From: Eukaryota sp. TZLM1-RC
Lineage: Eukaryota > Metamonada: BaSk clade
NCBI GenBank assembly: GCA_040285825.1
Contig: JAUPSS010000002.1
Coordinates: 2,480,001 to 2,544,000, forward strand
Direction: 5' to 3'
Length of the DNA: 64,000 nt
Numbering within the stretch: the stretch's first letter is position 1; the number at the start of each line of letters is the position of its first letter. The notes below the pieces were generated by a model, which did no database searches, had not been told where the DNA came from, and worked only from the letters and a program-made list of their open reading frames with translations. Below are positions 10,810 through 21,705 of the stretch, piece after piece. The position numbers and the translations under genes are program-made.

Positions 10810-11979
10810 TCACAGTAGGGCACTTCTCTTTCTTTTATTACCTTTTTTTATGATTTTCCCTTTTGCCTTGGGCTTTGACGGCTGAATCTCAATTTTTGGG
10901 GCCTTGACGTCAATTCGAGGTATAGCTGCGGTATTTGGCATTACATCATCTTTTGAATTTTTTATCAATAATTTCTCAGCTGACTGTAAAGCCCTTTGAG
11001 TCATATGAAGAATAAGTGTACATCGTTTCTGTCTCGCAGATAGATTTGACGGTAAACTTTTAACGAACTCCCTGAATAGTACATTTTGTTCTGTATCAAT
11101 TGGTACAGAAGTTGAATCACTGCTATTTGAATGACTACTTTTATGTATAGTTCTGGGTTTTCTAGTAGCTTTTGATGTGTTTTTTCCGCTTTTTCCAGGC
11201 AGAGTATAAGGTTCTTGTCTTACATTTTTTGAAGGAGGGGTTGATAGCACTGTTGACTTTCTCTTTTTGAGCTGACTATCTTGTCTTGTTCCAGACTGTA
11301 GGTACTCCGCAAGGTTTCTGGTTCTAGCTTCTTTGATTTCCCTATCAGTGCAAGGTTGATTTTCTAAGATTTCTAAATTCATTCTAAATTCAGTCACGTT
11401 TAATCCAGATCCATATAATACAACTATAAAATTCACCAAATCCAAATTGTGATCATTGGGTTCATACACCTGCTTGGCTATTGCAGCGTACAAACATACA
11501 AACACCCCACAATCGTATCCATTAGTTTGTCGTGGTATGTCATTTAAAGTGACAATTGGCGCCAAGTCACCAAACTGATTAACTATCCACTTTGCAACTT
11601 CAAAATAAAGGGATTTAGTCAAAGAATCTAAATAGTACAATTATCTCGTAGTATTAAAGTTCTTAAAGATTAATAAAGTGCAATGTGAACCACCATTCCC
11701 TTGTATATTGTCATTGACAGGAATAATACATATGTTATTTTCATATAGATTCAAATGCTCTGATGCCAGCTCGTCGTTATTGAGAAAGTCGACAATGGTT
11801 GCAGAATGGATGAAATCTATGTGTGAAGATTTCAAAGTGGAAAGATAATTGGAAATAGTCGCATCATCTAACCATTCTGTACCTAGAGCTGTATACAGTT
11901 TCTCAGGTCCTGGATTCGCTCCAACATCCCCATAAATTGTCAAAATTAACTTAGAAAAGGGGTTGCCTGACAGAAATGT
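10810..11979 (-). pseudogene. 2A-like peptide followed by Ulp1/C48-type cysteine protease, with in-frame stop
   Basis: On the minus strand an open frame from 11979 begins with a hydrophobic stretch and GDVGANPGP, close to the 2A ribosome-skipping motif D-V/I-E-x-N-P-G-P but with Gly in place of Glu. A Ulp1-like (peptidase C48) domain follows in the same frame. EWLDDATISNYL resembles the family entry motif, GGSHCTLLIF carries the His (usually HW), LYYLDSL the Asp, and PRQTNGYDCGVFVC the Gln and catalytic Cys. An in-frame TAA at 11641-11643 falls between His and Asp. The last 150 residues are basic and low-complexity. The combination is seen in transposon polyproteins, so I infer a mobile-element origin. 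Stop-codon recoding seems unlikely because TAA terminates other genes here. Confidence 0.7.
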
Positions 11980-12962
11980 TTACTACTTGATATATAACAA
12001 AAAATTTGAGTATTAAATACGCTCATTGTATTAGAATTAATTCTATTTATTCTTCCAGAGAGAGGAAAAGGTGAAAGTGTATCGGAAAAGGTATCAATAA
12101 ATTTGACAATATTGAAAACATTGGGGATAATAAAAATATTAAAATCATTCATTACAATGAAGACACAATCATTGTTAACTGAGGTTGAATCAGTTACGAC
12201 TCTGAATTCAGTATCATTAAAGAAAAATAATAGACCAATCATGTTTTTAGAAAATAATCAAGACATCCACCAAAAGATGTTTTACCAATAAAAAATTCAT
12301 AATTTGCATGTCCGAAATTGACCAATTAACAACTGGCAAAATTATCGAGTTTAGCAGAAAGGAAAGAGGTATCCACAGTAGAATTCACAATTTTTAAAAT
12401 AGATTCTCGAAACACAGTTTTATTAGAAGTAGCAAACTCAAAATGTTGAAAGTAAATTAAAAAGGTTATAATGAAATCAGCTAGCAAGTAGATAGTTGAA
12501 TTTAACGAAACCAGCATAGTCAAAGTAACTAATACTGATAGAATAATCAAAACCGGTGGACTCGATTACTAACTTACCATTCTTTACAATAAAATAATAT
12601 ATTACTGGAGGCATGATCGAAATATAGTGATAACAATATGTACAAATAAACAATTATCAGATAAAACATTCATTATTTCAAGTTACCAGATATCTTGGGA
12701 ACATTTATAGTTATTAAATTCAAATGTACCTTCTAAAAATTTACTCCTTCTTGAATTTTTGATCGGACTTTTTGAATGGAGAATGAATGGTGGGTAACCC
12801 TCTTACACCACTTGATCATTATAATAACCCTTCTCATTACTTTAATCAATCACTTTCCGCTACACAACTATTAACCTTGAGACCGCTTTCATGCATTCAT
12901 ATATTCCTACATACCCTCCTGTCGATCCAATTCCAAATGAAAATGAAGCAGGCTATTTATGA
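11980..12962. other. No recognisable gene; possible continuation of the Ulp1 element
   Basis: The minus strand holds two short hydrophobic ORFs (11946-12242 and 12326-12550) upstream of the 2A-like peptide. They could be decayed parts of the same element, but nothing in them is recognisable. The plus strand shows nothing convincing. Confidence 0.3.
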
Positions 12963-13350
12963 CCCAAATGTGCTGCTCAAGTAAGTTGCTGGAGGTCCAC
13001 AATACCCAATAATGGCATTGGTGTATCTGCCAAGCAGGTGATTTTTCCCCAATCATTAATATTGTGGTATGGCGAAGTCAAAATTGACATGAAAGCAGTT
13101 AATGACTGTCGACACAGGATGTATATTCCTGAAAATTATTTTGGCTATACATGGACTATTGATGAAAGAAACCATGTTCATGTTGATGCTAGCCGCAAAC
13201 TTTACGATTATGGTCCAGGATGAATGGTCAATGCCACATCTGAAAAACAATGCAATGTTTATGCAATTGTTGAAGATGTCACAATCAAAACGTTATTAAT
13301 GAAGAAGAAGTCATTAATGTCATTGCACATCGTGCACGCCGAAGAATTGA
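12963..13350 (+). pseudogene. PR/SET-domain protein fragment
   Basis: SET domains methylate lysine using SAM; PR domains are a divergent subclass. The frame reads STIPNNGIGVSAKQVIFPQ, then LILWYGEV, then YTWTIDERNHVHVDASRK, then MVNATSEKQCNVYAIVED. This follows the SET order: GxG entry loop, Y-x-G, D-A/G-S strand, then the VN-x-A...N-x knot. A TGA sits where NW- or GW-type residues usually precede the M-x-VN motif. After VTIKT the frame shifts into an acidic helix (NEEEVINVIAHRARRR). It is short, broken and lies amid transposon debris. The zinc-binding pre- and post-SET regions are not seen. Confidence 0.5.
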
Positions 13351-13384
13351 AGGTTTTTTTTTAAAATTTTTAATTTATTACTTT

Positions 13385-14300
13385 AAAACAATTCAACACA
13401 AAAATAAAAATTCTAAATCTTCATATCCCACATCAGCCAACAAAAATTGACTGGAAGTTTTTCCTTCATAAAAGCGATCAAAAGATAACAAAACAGAAAA
13501 CAGTAACGGTAAAACACCTTTAAAACTTGAAAATACAATTCTGTTCTGCCAAAACGTTTTGTCAAAAATTCTTCCTGAACGTTGTTTTACAATTTCAACA
13601 AAATCATCCAAAAAAGATAAAGCAAGTGGTCCAAGTGTACCATTTAAGGAGAAAGCAAATGGACAAAAGACATAATGAGTGTGAGATTCAGTATTCAAGG
13701 AAACCAACTTTGTTTTATATTTATCAATTTTAGAATTTTTGGCAACAGACAACAGATTCTTGTGTTTTGACTGAGCTAATGGTATGAAAAAATTATTACA
13801 CACATCAGTTGCTCTCACATCAGTAATGATAGTGGTCCCATCAAGTCCTTCAAGCATTAAATTACCTCTGTTACGACCAAAAGAATTCAAAGTGTCCTCA
13901 TCAACCAAACGAGAAAGTAATGGTTCCAAATAGGAGACAATTTTGTGAGACTTAAACATACAATAGAGCTAATCTCTAACTGCATCATGGACTTTTGATC
14001 GAAAAGTGATAAAATGTTTACAGTTAAACAAATGATTTGGAGAAATTTTCGATTCACATTTGCAAACCAAATTATGAGGAACGTTATTAGGCCAAATAAA
14101 ACATCGAAGGCGAATTGTACAAGAAAATGTGGTATCATCTACAAGAAGTCCATAATTTTAGGAATTTGAGAAATTATACCAGACGAAGAACTATGTTGAG
14201 CCTCTAACAAAAAATTTGAGAAAGCGGAATATCTTTTCTGACCGAGCCAAGACGAACATTAAAATCCAAGCCTTCACAAATTATTGATAATTTTTTTTGC
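13385..14300 (-). mobile_element. LINE lineage B, 3' part
   Basis: The minus strand encodes the lineage B C-terminal region. It contains HKIVSYLEPLLSRLVDEDTLNSFGRNRGN, GLDGTTIITDVRATDVCNN, HYVFCPFAFSLNGTLGPLAL and a FWQNRIVFSSFKGV block. It is collinear with 26400-27246. The upstream zinc-motif region is in other frames. The copy is frameshifted, with no RT palm left. Confidence 0.8.
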
Positions 14301-14559
14301 ACAGAAATTGTAGAATTGAAAGTGATGAAGAGTTGTTTGTTTCGTATTGGCATCAAGGTGCTTATTTGTCCAAACTGCATTTGTGGTTTGAATCGTACTA
14401 CTGTTACTCCATCTGAAAAGTTTATGCGTTTTGTTGTAAATTGTTTTATCTTTTTTATGAATGAATAATAGTTTTTTTATCATAATGATCTAGTTGAATA
14501 ACAGAATAAAACTTTTTTTAACAATCACATGGAGGTTTTTTAAACCATTTAAAAGATCT

Positions 14560-14760
14560 ATGTATGACACCGACATGTGTTACGTGATCCTTGCACAAGG
14601 TCATGGTGTTTCTATTTTAGTTGAGTCCTTTTTCTATACTTTTTATGCAAAATCATCAGCATTGAGCTATGAAAACTTTGACCTGCTCTCTTCGTCAGGT
14701 GTTTACCATAATGATCCTCTTGGTCCTTTTACTTTTTGTTTGGCGACATGAGATATCAGA
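14560..14760 (+). mobile_element. LINE reverse-transcriptase fragment
   Basis: The plus strand reads LSSSGVYHNDPLGPFTFCLA, matching the RT palm segment SSSGVKQGDPLGPLLFCLA of lineage A at 54330. Only about 65 codons of RT remain, between LINE pieces of opposite orientation. Confidence 0.65.
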
Positions 14761-15059
14761 AATGACGATATTTTTATTGAAATTCTTTTAGCAGATTTTG
14801 AAATGAAAAAGATGTCCATCCTCTCTTTGCAGCAGTGGCCAAGGACTATTTATCGATACATCGCACCGTGTATTCTATTCTTTAACGGGTTTTTCAATTG
14901 GAGGAGATATTGCTTTTTGTACAACGAGAGGACAAGGTGATGAATAGACTATGTTTGAAAATGGAACTGCAAAATGACCTTAATTCAATCATTAGAAGAT
15001 TGGAGATAGCTGAGTTTCGTCCCATTTTTTTATACATTTCTTTATCGAACAAGGAATAA

Positions 15060-15716
15060 AATATCATCAAATACACAACTAAAGCTCCACATCCTCAAAA
15101 CCTGCCTCCTTTACAACGAGACAGTCAATTACTAAAGATTCAGAAAATTTTCCAAAAGAAGAGTGTGAATCAGCAATGAATTTCACCTTTCCTTTAATAA
15201 TAAAAAATACAATACCGTTTTGCCAGTAAACACGATAAAAAATTCTTCCATTTCTTTCCTTTACAACTACCTTAAAATTCTCCATGAAAGCCATAGCAGC
15301 CTTACCTAAAAATCCAAGCAAAGAAAAAACACAAGGAAATATATTATATTTGACATAAGACTTTTCATTGACAGAAGATAGAGGTTCCGCATTTTAACAA
15401 TTTTGTATTTGTCGCCAGCAAGAAGAGTATTGTTGACATCTGAATTAATGAAATGTTCGTTAGAGGAATTACAAGGGCCTATGGACATGGCATCTAAAAT
15501 ATTAAAACTACCATTTAAGACGGGAATAACCGTATTACCTCTTGTAAGACCCATAGAAGCTCTGTTTTAGCGCGTCCTATCAATATTGGGGCCATCGAGA
15601 ATTAATTTGATAGCAAAGGCTCTAAAAAGGAATCTACTCGATATGATTTGCACATTACATAAATTTGGTCCCTGTCATTATTATGTACTTTACATCTAAA
15701 TGTAATGAAATGTTTA
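15060..15716 (-). mobile_element. LINE lineage C, 3' part
   Basis: Two minus-strand ORF pieces (15306-15554 and 15079-15321) encode GLTRGNTVIPVLNGSFNILDAMSIGPCNSSNEHF and a YWQNGIVFFIIKG...KEAGFEDVEL ending. They are collinear with the copy at 47238-47816. A one-base shift separates them. Confidence 0.8.
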
Positions 15717-15775
15717 CAATTCGTCCCATTAGTTATGAGTTTAATTTTGTTAAGTGTACAGGTTTAATAAATATA
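15717..15775 (+). mobile_element. LINE lineage A tail, about 60 bp
   Basis: CGTCCCATTAGTTATGAG and the following AATAAATAT-type end match the lineage A 3' terminus at 35727-35785. This is an extremely 5'-truncated insertion joined to a lineage C copy in the opposite orientation. Confidence 0.7.
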
Positions 15776-15889
15776 AATAACATAATTGAGTATTTTACAA
15801 TTTTATTAATTTTACAGAAATAATAAAAATAAAATAATAAAACAAACTAAAACACATAAGAAACAAAATTCTCCACGCCAACTCTTGAT

Positions 15890-16125
15890 GAATCCTTATA
15901 CAGCTTGGACATCATTTAACTCAAATACTTGGGAACACTTCTGTACAAAGCGAAAATGATACGATTCTTCCATAAATTCCCTGCAAAATTCTTACCACTT
16001 GAACGACATAAATTACCAAAATCATTGATAAAATTCAAGGCGGACTGTCCAATGTTGCCAAAAATCGAAAAGGCAAAATGAACAAACGAAAACTTCGAGT
16101 AAAGATTCTTATTTAAATCATTTAA
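15890..16125 (-). mobile_element. LINE C-terminal fragment
   Basis: Minus-strand codons read YSKFSFVHFAFSIFGNIGQSAL and continue toward a kNRIIFAL...SVPKYLS end. This is the same FxPFAxSLFGxIG block found in the C-terminal domain of all LINE lineages here. Only about 75 codons are left. Confidence 0.6.
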
Positions 16126-16348
16126 TATAGTATTTTACAATAGTTCTTATTCTGCATTTAGTGTAGTTCTGGTATTCTAATTGTAACATTGGTTTAGTGT
16201 TAATAAAGAAATCATGAGCCTAGTCTTATTTTGAGAGTGCAACATCTGATTGTCCACTTGATGATACAGTACTTGATACTAACTAATCAACACTAAAAGG
16301 ATATCTGCTTTAATCTTCAAAAGCCATCAAAACCAACAACTTTCTTCA

Positions 16349-18034
16349 ATGCAGATAGACATCTCCGCCTCTTATCTTCTCGAGAATGGAGAAGACCCTG
16401 TGCCCCTCTATGTCAGTAGAGAAGAGTTGGAACAAGCTGAGAATACAATCTCTCAACTCAAAAAAGAAATAGCTCAACTTGAACTGTCGCTTGAAGATTT
16501 ACGGGTAACTGAATCGGCCCTGAGAACTGATCTTTACCATATGGAAGATCAATTGAGTAAACAAAAGAGTCTCAAAATTCAGGATCAACAAGCATTTGAA
16601 GAATGCAAGAATCAGTTTAATTCAGAAATCACCACATTGAAACAAACAATTGGAACATATTCTGAAGAAAACAATTCTCTTACGTCACAGTTGAGTACAC
16701 TAACCACCAAACACACAGAGCTTCAGAAGCTATTGACCACCCTAAAGAAGGAGCTTTCAAGTTGCCAAGCTGATGCTGATGCTTCAAAGAATGAGGTAAA
16801 GGCCTTAAGAAATGAAACAACTCAACTTAGGTCCCAAATTCAACAGCTACAACACAACAATAATGAACTTTCTCGCCAAATACGAGCCTCAGAAAAAGCT
16901 TTCGCTGAATTCAAACAGACTAATAATAGAAAAATCCATGACTTGGAGAAAACATTAAAACAAAACGAAAAAGAAAGCGAAAAAGAAAAAAAGAGTCTAT
17001 CCAAGCAAGTAAATGTTTATCAGCAGCAAATTAATCAGTTGACTACTTCAATGGAAAAGTATGATGAAAGTCTTGCTAAATACAAGAATCAATTAGTGCA
17101 AACCCAGGCAAAACTTTCAAAGGTCAATGATGAAAAAGCACAGAGTGAAAAAGTCTTGAGAGACTGCTTTGAAAGGGAAGTTGAACAGTTGAAGGGGGAA
17201 ATAGTAGCTCAAAAACAGAAAATTTTGAACCTTTCAAGAGAAAAAGAGCAACTGGAGAGCTATATTAGGACCTTAGAATCTGAAAGAGCTAAAGAAAGGG
17301 GTCAATTGAGTTCAAATTTAACAACATTGAAACAGTCAATCAGTCAAAAAGAAAAGGAAACAGCTCAAAAAGAAAAGCAACTTGGGGAACTTAATGAACG
17401 TCTTATGTCCAGTCAACGAAAAATTAATCACCTAATGGTTGAAAAAAAGGAAATATTTGATGAGCTGAAAGAAACAAAGAAGCAGAATTCTAAAATGTTG
17501 ACCGAAGTTGCTGCACTGAAAAAGCTTACATCCAAAAGACAAAGACATCCGGTCCATATTTCAATTGTTAGTGATCCCATTGAATTATTTGAAACAATCT
17601 TTTGTTCAGTTGGCCGCTCTGCTGGTGTTCTGAAATGCTTAATGTCAACGGAGTACGTTGATGGACACCAGTTGTTTGATTTGATGGTGAAATATTCACT
17701 GACTTTGGTAAACATTACTTTATCCACAGGATTTCAAGTTTGTTTGTTTATTTCGCTAAAAAGAAACAGAGAACTTAGTTGCCCGATTCAAATCTATTTA
17801 CTCAAAGATAGTCAATACTGTCGTTGTGACCAGCTTAGTAACTGCGACTATGCAGGAATCACTGTTAATGGTCATTCCCTTGAAATTTTAGGGTTGGTGC
17901 TAAACGGTTATTGCTGTGTCCTTTCTCAATTCGAGGAGTGTTTTACACAAGGATTTACCATGGAAGAAGTTACAGGGTCTAGGGTTGGTGTTGGTGAGAT
18001 TGGCAAAGTACAAGTGTTTACAGTTTCTAATTAG
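16349..18034 (+). CDS. Long coiled-coil protein with C-terminal globular domain, 561 aa
   Basis: Residues from about 25 to 400 form an almost continuous heptad-patterned coiled coil rich in Glu, Lys, Gln and Ser, with repeated LxxxLxxLxxE runs. Residues about 405-561 differ: they are Cys- and hydrophobic-rich with short beta-like stretches (HPVHISIVSDPIELFETIF, LSTGFQVCLFISLKRN, SCPIQIYLL) and look globular. No motif identifies the family. The layout (rod plus C-terminal beta-rich knob) recalls kinetochore or Golgi-tether proteins, but that is analogy only. The start is the first ATG after a stop-rich leader and the end is TAG. The gene is intact and flanked by LINE debris on the left. Confidence 0.8.
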   Translation: MQIDISASYLLENGEDPVPLYVSREELEQAENTISQLKKEIAQLELSLEDLRVTESALRTDLYHMEDQLSKQKSLKIQDQQAFEECKNQFNSEITTLKQTIGTYSEENNSLTSQLSTLTTKHTELQKLLTTLKKELSSCQADADASKNEVKALRNETTQLRSQIQQLQHNNNELSRQIRASEKAFAEFKQTNNRKIHDLEKTLKQNEKESEKEKKSLSKQVNVYQQQINQLTTSMEKYDESLAKYKNQLVQTQAKLSKVNDEKAQSEKVLRDCFEREVEQLKGEIVAQKQKILNLSREKEQLESYIRTLESERAKERGQLSSNLTTLKQSISQKEKETAQKEKQLGELNERLMSSQRKINHLMVEKKEIFDELKETKKQNSKMLTEVAALKKLTSKRQRHPVHISIVSDPIELFETIFCSVGRSAGVLKCLMSTEYVDGHQLFDLMVKYSLTLVNITLSTGFQVCLFISLKRNRELSCPIQIYLLKDSQYCRCDQLSNCDYAGITVNGHSLEILGLVLNGYCCVLSQFEECFTQGFTMEEVTGSRVGVGEIGKVQVFTVSN

Positions 18035-19129
18035 TAGGCTTTGAATGGTCGTTTTGTGTTTATAAATGGGTTTCATGTTGTTTGTTTGGCGGTGCATTAT
18101 TCAAAATAACTTCTTGACAATGACGTCTACTGAAAATTTTTTTTGATCATTCAACAATTTTTTAGGTAAATACAAGTTTTTATTCTATTCATTGCGTTTG
18201 CACCATTGATATGTCTTTTTGACAACACAAATTGTGCTCAGTATATAACATTATTCCTCCAAAAAATATGGAAATTGATCCCTTAAAGATATTTTGTTAA
18301 TTTCTGGTAGGCTTTTCTCAATTACAGCATGGTAGAAACAACAGACCACAAATTTTAGTAGTACTGAGCATCTTTCTCTTGTTCGAAATGTGTCACCAAA
18401 GTGATGAACTGATTTCTTTAGGGTCGTCAAGTGTCTGGGTTTGGAAAAATTCTAGTGTCAATTTGTAACGATTGACTTGACTTCACAGCTTTTGTGTTTT
18501 ATAATTCTATGCAAGTTTTGTAAGATATATATTTGTTCATAAATTGAACCAAAAATTTCAATTCAATTTGAAAGCAAAAATTTGTAAATCAACAAAAAGA
18601 TACACGTTTCATTGAATTTTTTTGTAATGTAACATTTTATCGATTTTATTTATTTTTACTACCTTTGGGTTTGTTTCAGTAATTCAAAAATCCAACTACA
18701 GGTCAAGTCATTGACTTCCAACCTGAGTCACAAATCCTTTGACAACACTTAATTCATTTATAAAAAAACTATATTGAAATGAATAAACAGAAGAGACTTC
18801 TCATGGATGATGAATCCTCGACCTTGCAGTACAAAATTCAACTGTTCTGACTCTGACAACAATTTCATCATCTAATTTATTGATTTTGATTTGATATGCT
18901 CATGAATTGGAAATGGAAGACATATTGAAAGTGAAATGGTTTATATGAAGCAATTGACGATAAATCACCATGCTGTAATATCGCCTGAATGAGGTGGTCT
19001 ATTTTCTGTAACTCCATAGTAAATGAAGAAATTACAGTTTATTGGCTGAATCAAAATGCAGTTCAGGTAATAATTATCAATTTCCAAAACAAGACTCTTT
19101 TTAAATTCATGAACTATTAATTTATCGAA
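18035..19129. other. Gene-free stretch
   Basis: AT-rich sequence with no ORF I can support, no transposon block and no structured repeat. Confidence 0.5.
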
Positions 19130-19620
19130 TAAAGAAAATAAAAAATCATCAAAAGACAACTAAAGCTCCACATCCTCAAAACCTGCCTCCCATACGTCGA
19201 AACAGTTAATTACTAAAGATTCAGAAAATTTCCTAAAAGAAGAAAGTGAATCAGAAATAAATTTCTGATGCCGTTAGCCAGAAATACCAAAGATGAAAAG
19301 AATAAAAGAGAGCTTTATTAATAAAGATACTTGTTCTTGAACAAGTGCCACTTCATCACGTGAATTCCTCATCTGTCTACCAGCCGAGTTTATCAGTAAC
19401 AACAACATATCACCATTCCCTTAAAAATAGAAAATACTGTCCTGTTTTGCCAGTAAATGCTATTGAAAATTCTTTTAGTTCTTTCCTTTACAACTAAAAT
19501 GAAATCCTCAAGGAAAGCCATAGCAGCCTTACCTAAAGATCCGAGCAAAGAAAAAACAATGGGACATAAATTTTATTGGGCATGAGAATTTTCATTGACA
19601 GAACAACACTTGGTGATGAA
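19130..19620 (-). mobile_element. LINE lineage C 3' end, interrupted by a solo LTR
   Basis: The CTAAAGCTCCACATCCTC region and its left flank match the lineage C end at 15080-15180 and, in reverse, 47760-47830. Between 19266 and 19407 the match is broken by an LTR. It resumes at 19408 with the ACCATTCCCTTAAAAATAG block and continues to about 19610. Confidence 0.75.
19266..19407 (-). repeat. Solo LTR, 142 bp
   Basis: On the minus strand it starts TGTTGTTGT and ends CTAACGGCATCA, the same termini as the 141-bp LTRs of the element at 21706-22537. It also shares a central TTTATTAATAAA. Four-base flanks TTTC and TATC differ by one base and look like a decayed target duplication. Internal sequence is absent, as after LTR-LTR recombination. 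Confidence 0.75.
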
Positions 19621-19669
19621 GTTTACTCATTCAAAGTATTCTGTCCATACATCATCACCATTCCATGGA

Positions 19670-20003
19670 CTTGGATTTGAAGTATTGATGATTAAGGAAG
19701 CTTTCACTTCAGCAAAGTATCCTGTTTGTTTTAAAAAGGTTGCTACGTTTTTGAGAGTGCTATAGAAGAGAAAAGACTCTAGTTACTGCATGTCATGGTT
19801 TACTAGCTTGTAACAGTGAGAGTTGCAAACTCAGTAACAAAGGCTCAACAAAGCTCTTCACTGGAAATAAGCTGGCTTGTTTGAATTTGTTTGTGATTGC
19901 TGAACCCAGAATGAGTGGTAATGAAAGGCCTCAGTATCTGTGTAATAGATAGTTATGGTAATTATTCCGCACGAAATTAGATCGTGTATTTATGGGAATT
20001 TCC
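19670..20003 (+). pseudogene. Fanzor family F1 copy 2, C-terminal remnant
   Basis: About 330 bp match the C-terminal codons and 3' tail of the Fanzor relic at 2975-3320. The fragment retains MIKEAFTSAKYPVC (Glu kept, first zinc Cys changed to Tyr), the SESCKLSNKGSTKLF stretch and MSGNERPQYLCNR before a TAG at 19950-19952. A deletion near 19758 breaks the frame. Conservation runs 50 bp beyond the stop and includes a perfect CACGA/TCGTG hairpin at 19970-19986. The element end lies about 92 bp upstream of the start codon of the next gene, same strand. Confidence 0.75.
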
Positions 20004-20094
20004 CATATATAAATAAATATAAATAATTAGCAATTATTGCTCTCACTAAACCTATCTAAACTCACCACATCAATCTGACAACCTCAACAGCCAC

Positions 20095-20688
20095 ATGACT
20101 TACGATCAATTTGAAGTAGCTGTACATGACAATCGCATTGATGCTCAACGACCGTCCATGATTAAAAATGTTTTCTCAATGCGTGAATGGGATGAACTCT
20201 GCGAAGAATTGAATGAACGACTCTCAAAGCGCAACTGGACTTTTGTTCCTGTCACTGCATTAGGTTTCATCTTATTTTTTGGGTTCTTTGTTGGATTCAT
20301 CGGCTTTGAACCTATTCCTTGGGGACTTGTTATTGGATTTGGTTCATTTTTCGCTTCTGGACCATTGATTGCTCTCGGTATGACAATGATGCAAAAATCA
20401 TATGATCGTGCTTACAAAGATTCGGCTGCCTGGATCAGGAGAACTATCAACGCTGCTGTCGAATCCCGTGGCCTCTTCTTTAAACTAGAAATTGGCAAGA
20501 AGAGAACCTTTTTGGTTATACAACTCCAGCACAATCCACCCTCGCAGCAACAGCAGCAGCAGCAGCAACAATATATGCCCACACACAGTGTCGCTCCTTC
20601 CCAACCAGCCATCCACCAACCACCTCAGATCCAACCTCCTACAATGTACAGTGGAAAGGAAACCGTTCCCGATGTTTTTATTCCCTAA
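20095..20688 (+). CDS. Two-pass membrane protein with poly-Gln C-terminal tail, 197 aa
   Basis: I do not recognise the family. Residues about 48-68 and 75-98 form two hydrophobic helices rich in Phe and Gly separated by EPIPWG, a hairpin topology with both termini probably cytosolic. A conserved-looking soluble segment precedes them (FSMREWDELCEELNERL). After them comes an amphipathic stretch (KSYDRAYKDSAAWIRRTI) and a short beta segment. The last 50 residues are Pro/Gln/Ser-rich with nine consecutive Gln, encoded by CAG/CAA repeats and thus prone to length variation. The start is the first ATG after a C-rich leader without ATG. The tail of a Fanzor relic ends 92 bp upstream. Confidence 0.8.
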   Translation: MTYDQFEVAVHDNRIDAQRPSMIKNVFSMREWDELCEELNERLSKRNWTFVPVTALGFILFFGFFVGFIGFEPIPWGLVIGFGSFFASGPLIALGMTMMQKSYDRAYKDSAAWIRRTINAAVESRGLFFKLEIGKKRTFLVIQLQHNPPSQQQQQQQQQYMPTHSVAPSQPAIHQPPQIQPPTMYSGKETVPDVFIP

Positions 20689-21705
20689 TTTATCTCAATT
20701 GTTTATTTTTAGCTTTGTTTTCATTTGTTGTATAATTACGTAGTCGTTAAATCTTTCTTCATTTTGAACTTATTTTATGTGTTTTGAAAGTAACAAGACA
20801 AATGAATACACTCTCTATACCTTGACGTTGTCAGGGGAAAAATCAGATTGGCTATTAAATGAATTCAATTGACTTATTTAATTATTCATTTGCATTATTG
20901 GGTGCCCAATTCTAGATCTTCAACCATTATTATTAAAAAAATGTGTGAGCGAGAATAAGTCATCAGATTCATCACTATTTGTCACCATTGTGCCACGAAG
21001 ATTTGGGATTTGTGCCTATAATGAAGGTTGTGTAACAAAAATGAAATTTGATTTGAATATCCCTATTGACCAAATTCTATTAAAAGAAAGAAGAATCTAA
21101 TTGATCACAGCTCGCCTTACTGTCATGCATTAAATTGTCCCAAATTGATAATTTACCGTTCTTCATTGCATGATGCTGTCAGGGACAATGTTTTTTATAT
21201 GGCAAGAATTGCAAGAATCTCGTGTATTAGGAGCCTTTGCTTAGAGGAAAACTGTCATTAAATAATCTTGGTTCTGATGACAGAGGTGATATATACTGTG
21301 ATTGGATTGATGACGCTGAAGCTGTTGTTGATTTTGTCACCTGTAATGTTGATAAAGACACTTTGGTTCAAACAATGAAACTTATTCCTGTGGAAGCTCT
21401 TGAATTTGAAGTGAATGAGAAACATTGAAAATATGACCAAGATAGCGAAGAAGCTAATATTGATAGAATCAGACCACTTGTTTTTATTGCTTTTCCATTT
21501 TCTATAAACGAAAGACTATCAGTAGATGCAGAAATTTTTTTGAATGATTTCCAAAAATTGGTTCAAGAAAAAACAATGAAGAGGTCGGACGTCTTTTTGT
21601 GACGGTTGCAGATTCAATTTGCGTATTTTAATAGGTTACTTCGGATTTTTTAGCGAATAGGAGAAGCAATGGCAAGAAAACAAGCAGATCAATATTTTGT
21701 AGAGG

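Noticed and set aside
11641-11643. In-frame TAA as evidence of a reassigned stop codon
   Set aside because: TAA, TAG and TGA all end intact genes in this window, and the hAT and Gypsy relics also carry scattered stops, so decay is simpler.
18965-19159. 64-codon minus-strand frame
   Set aside because: It runs into the tail of a LINE C copy and has no family resemblance.
20412-20612. Minus-strand poly-Cys frame
   Set aside because: Antisense of the CAG/CAA poly-Gln tract in the membrane-protein gene.
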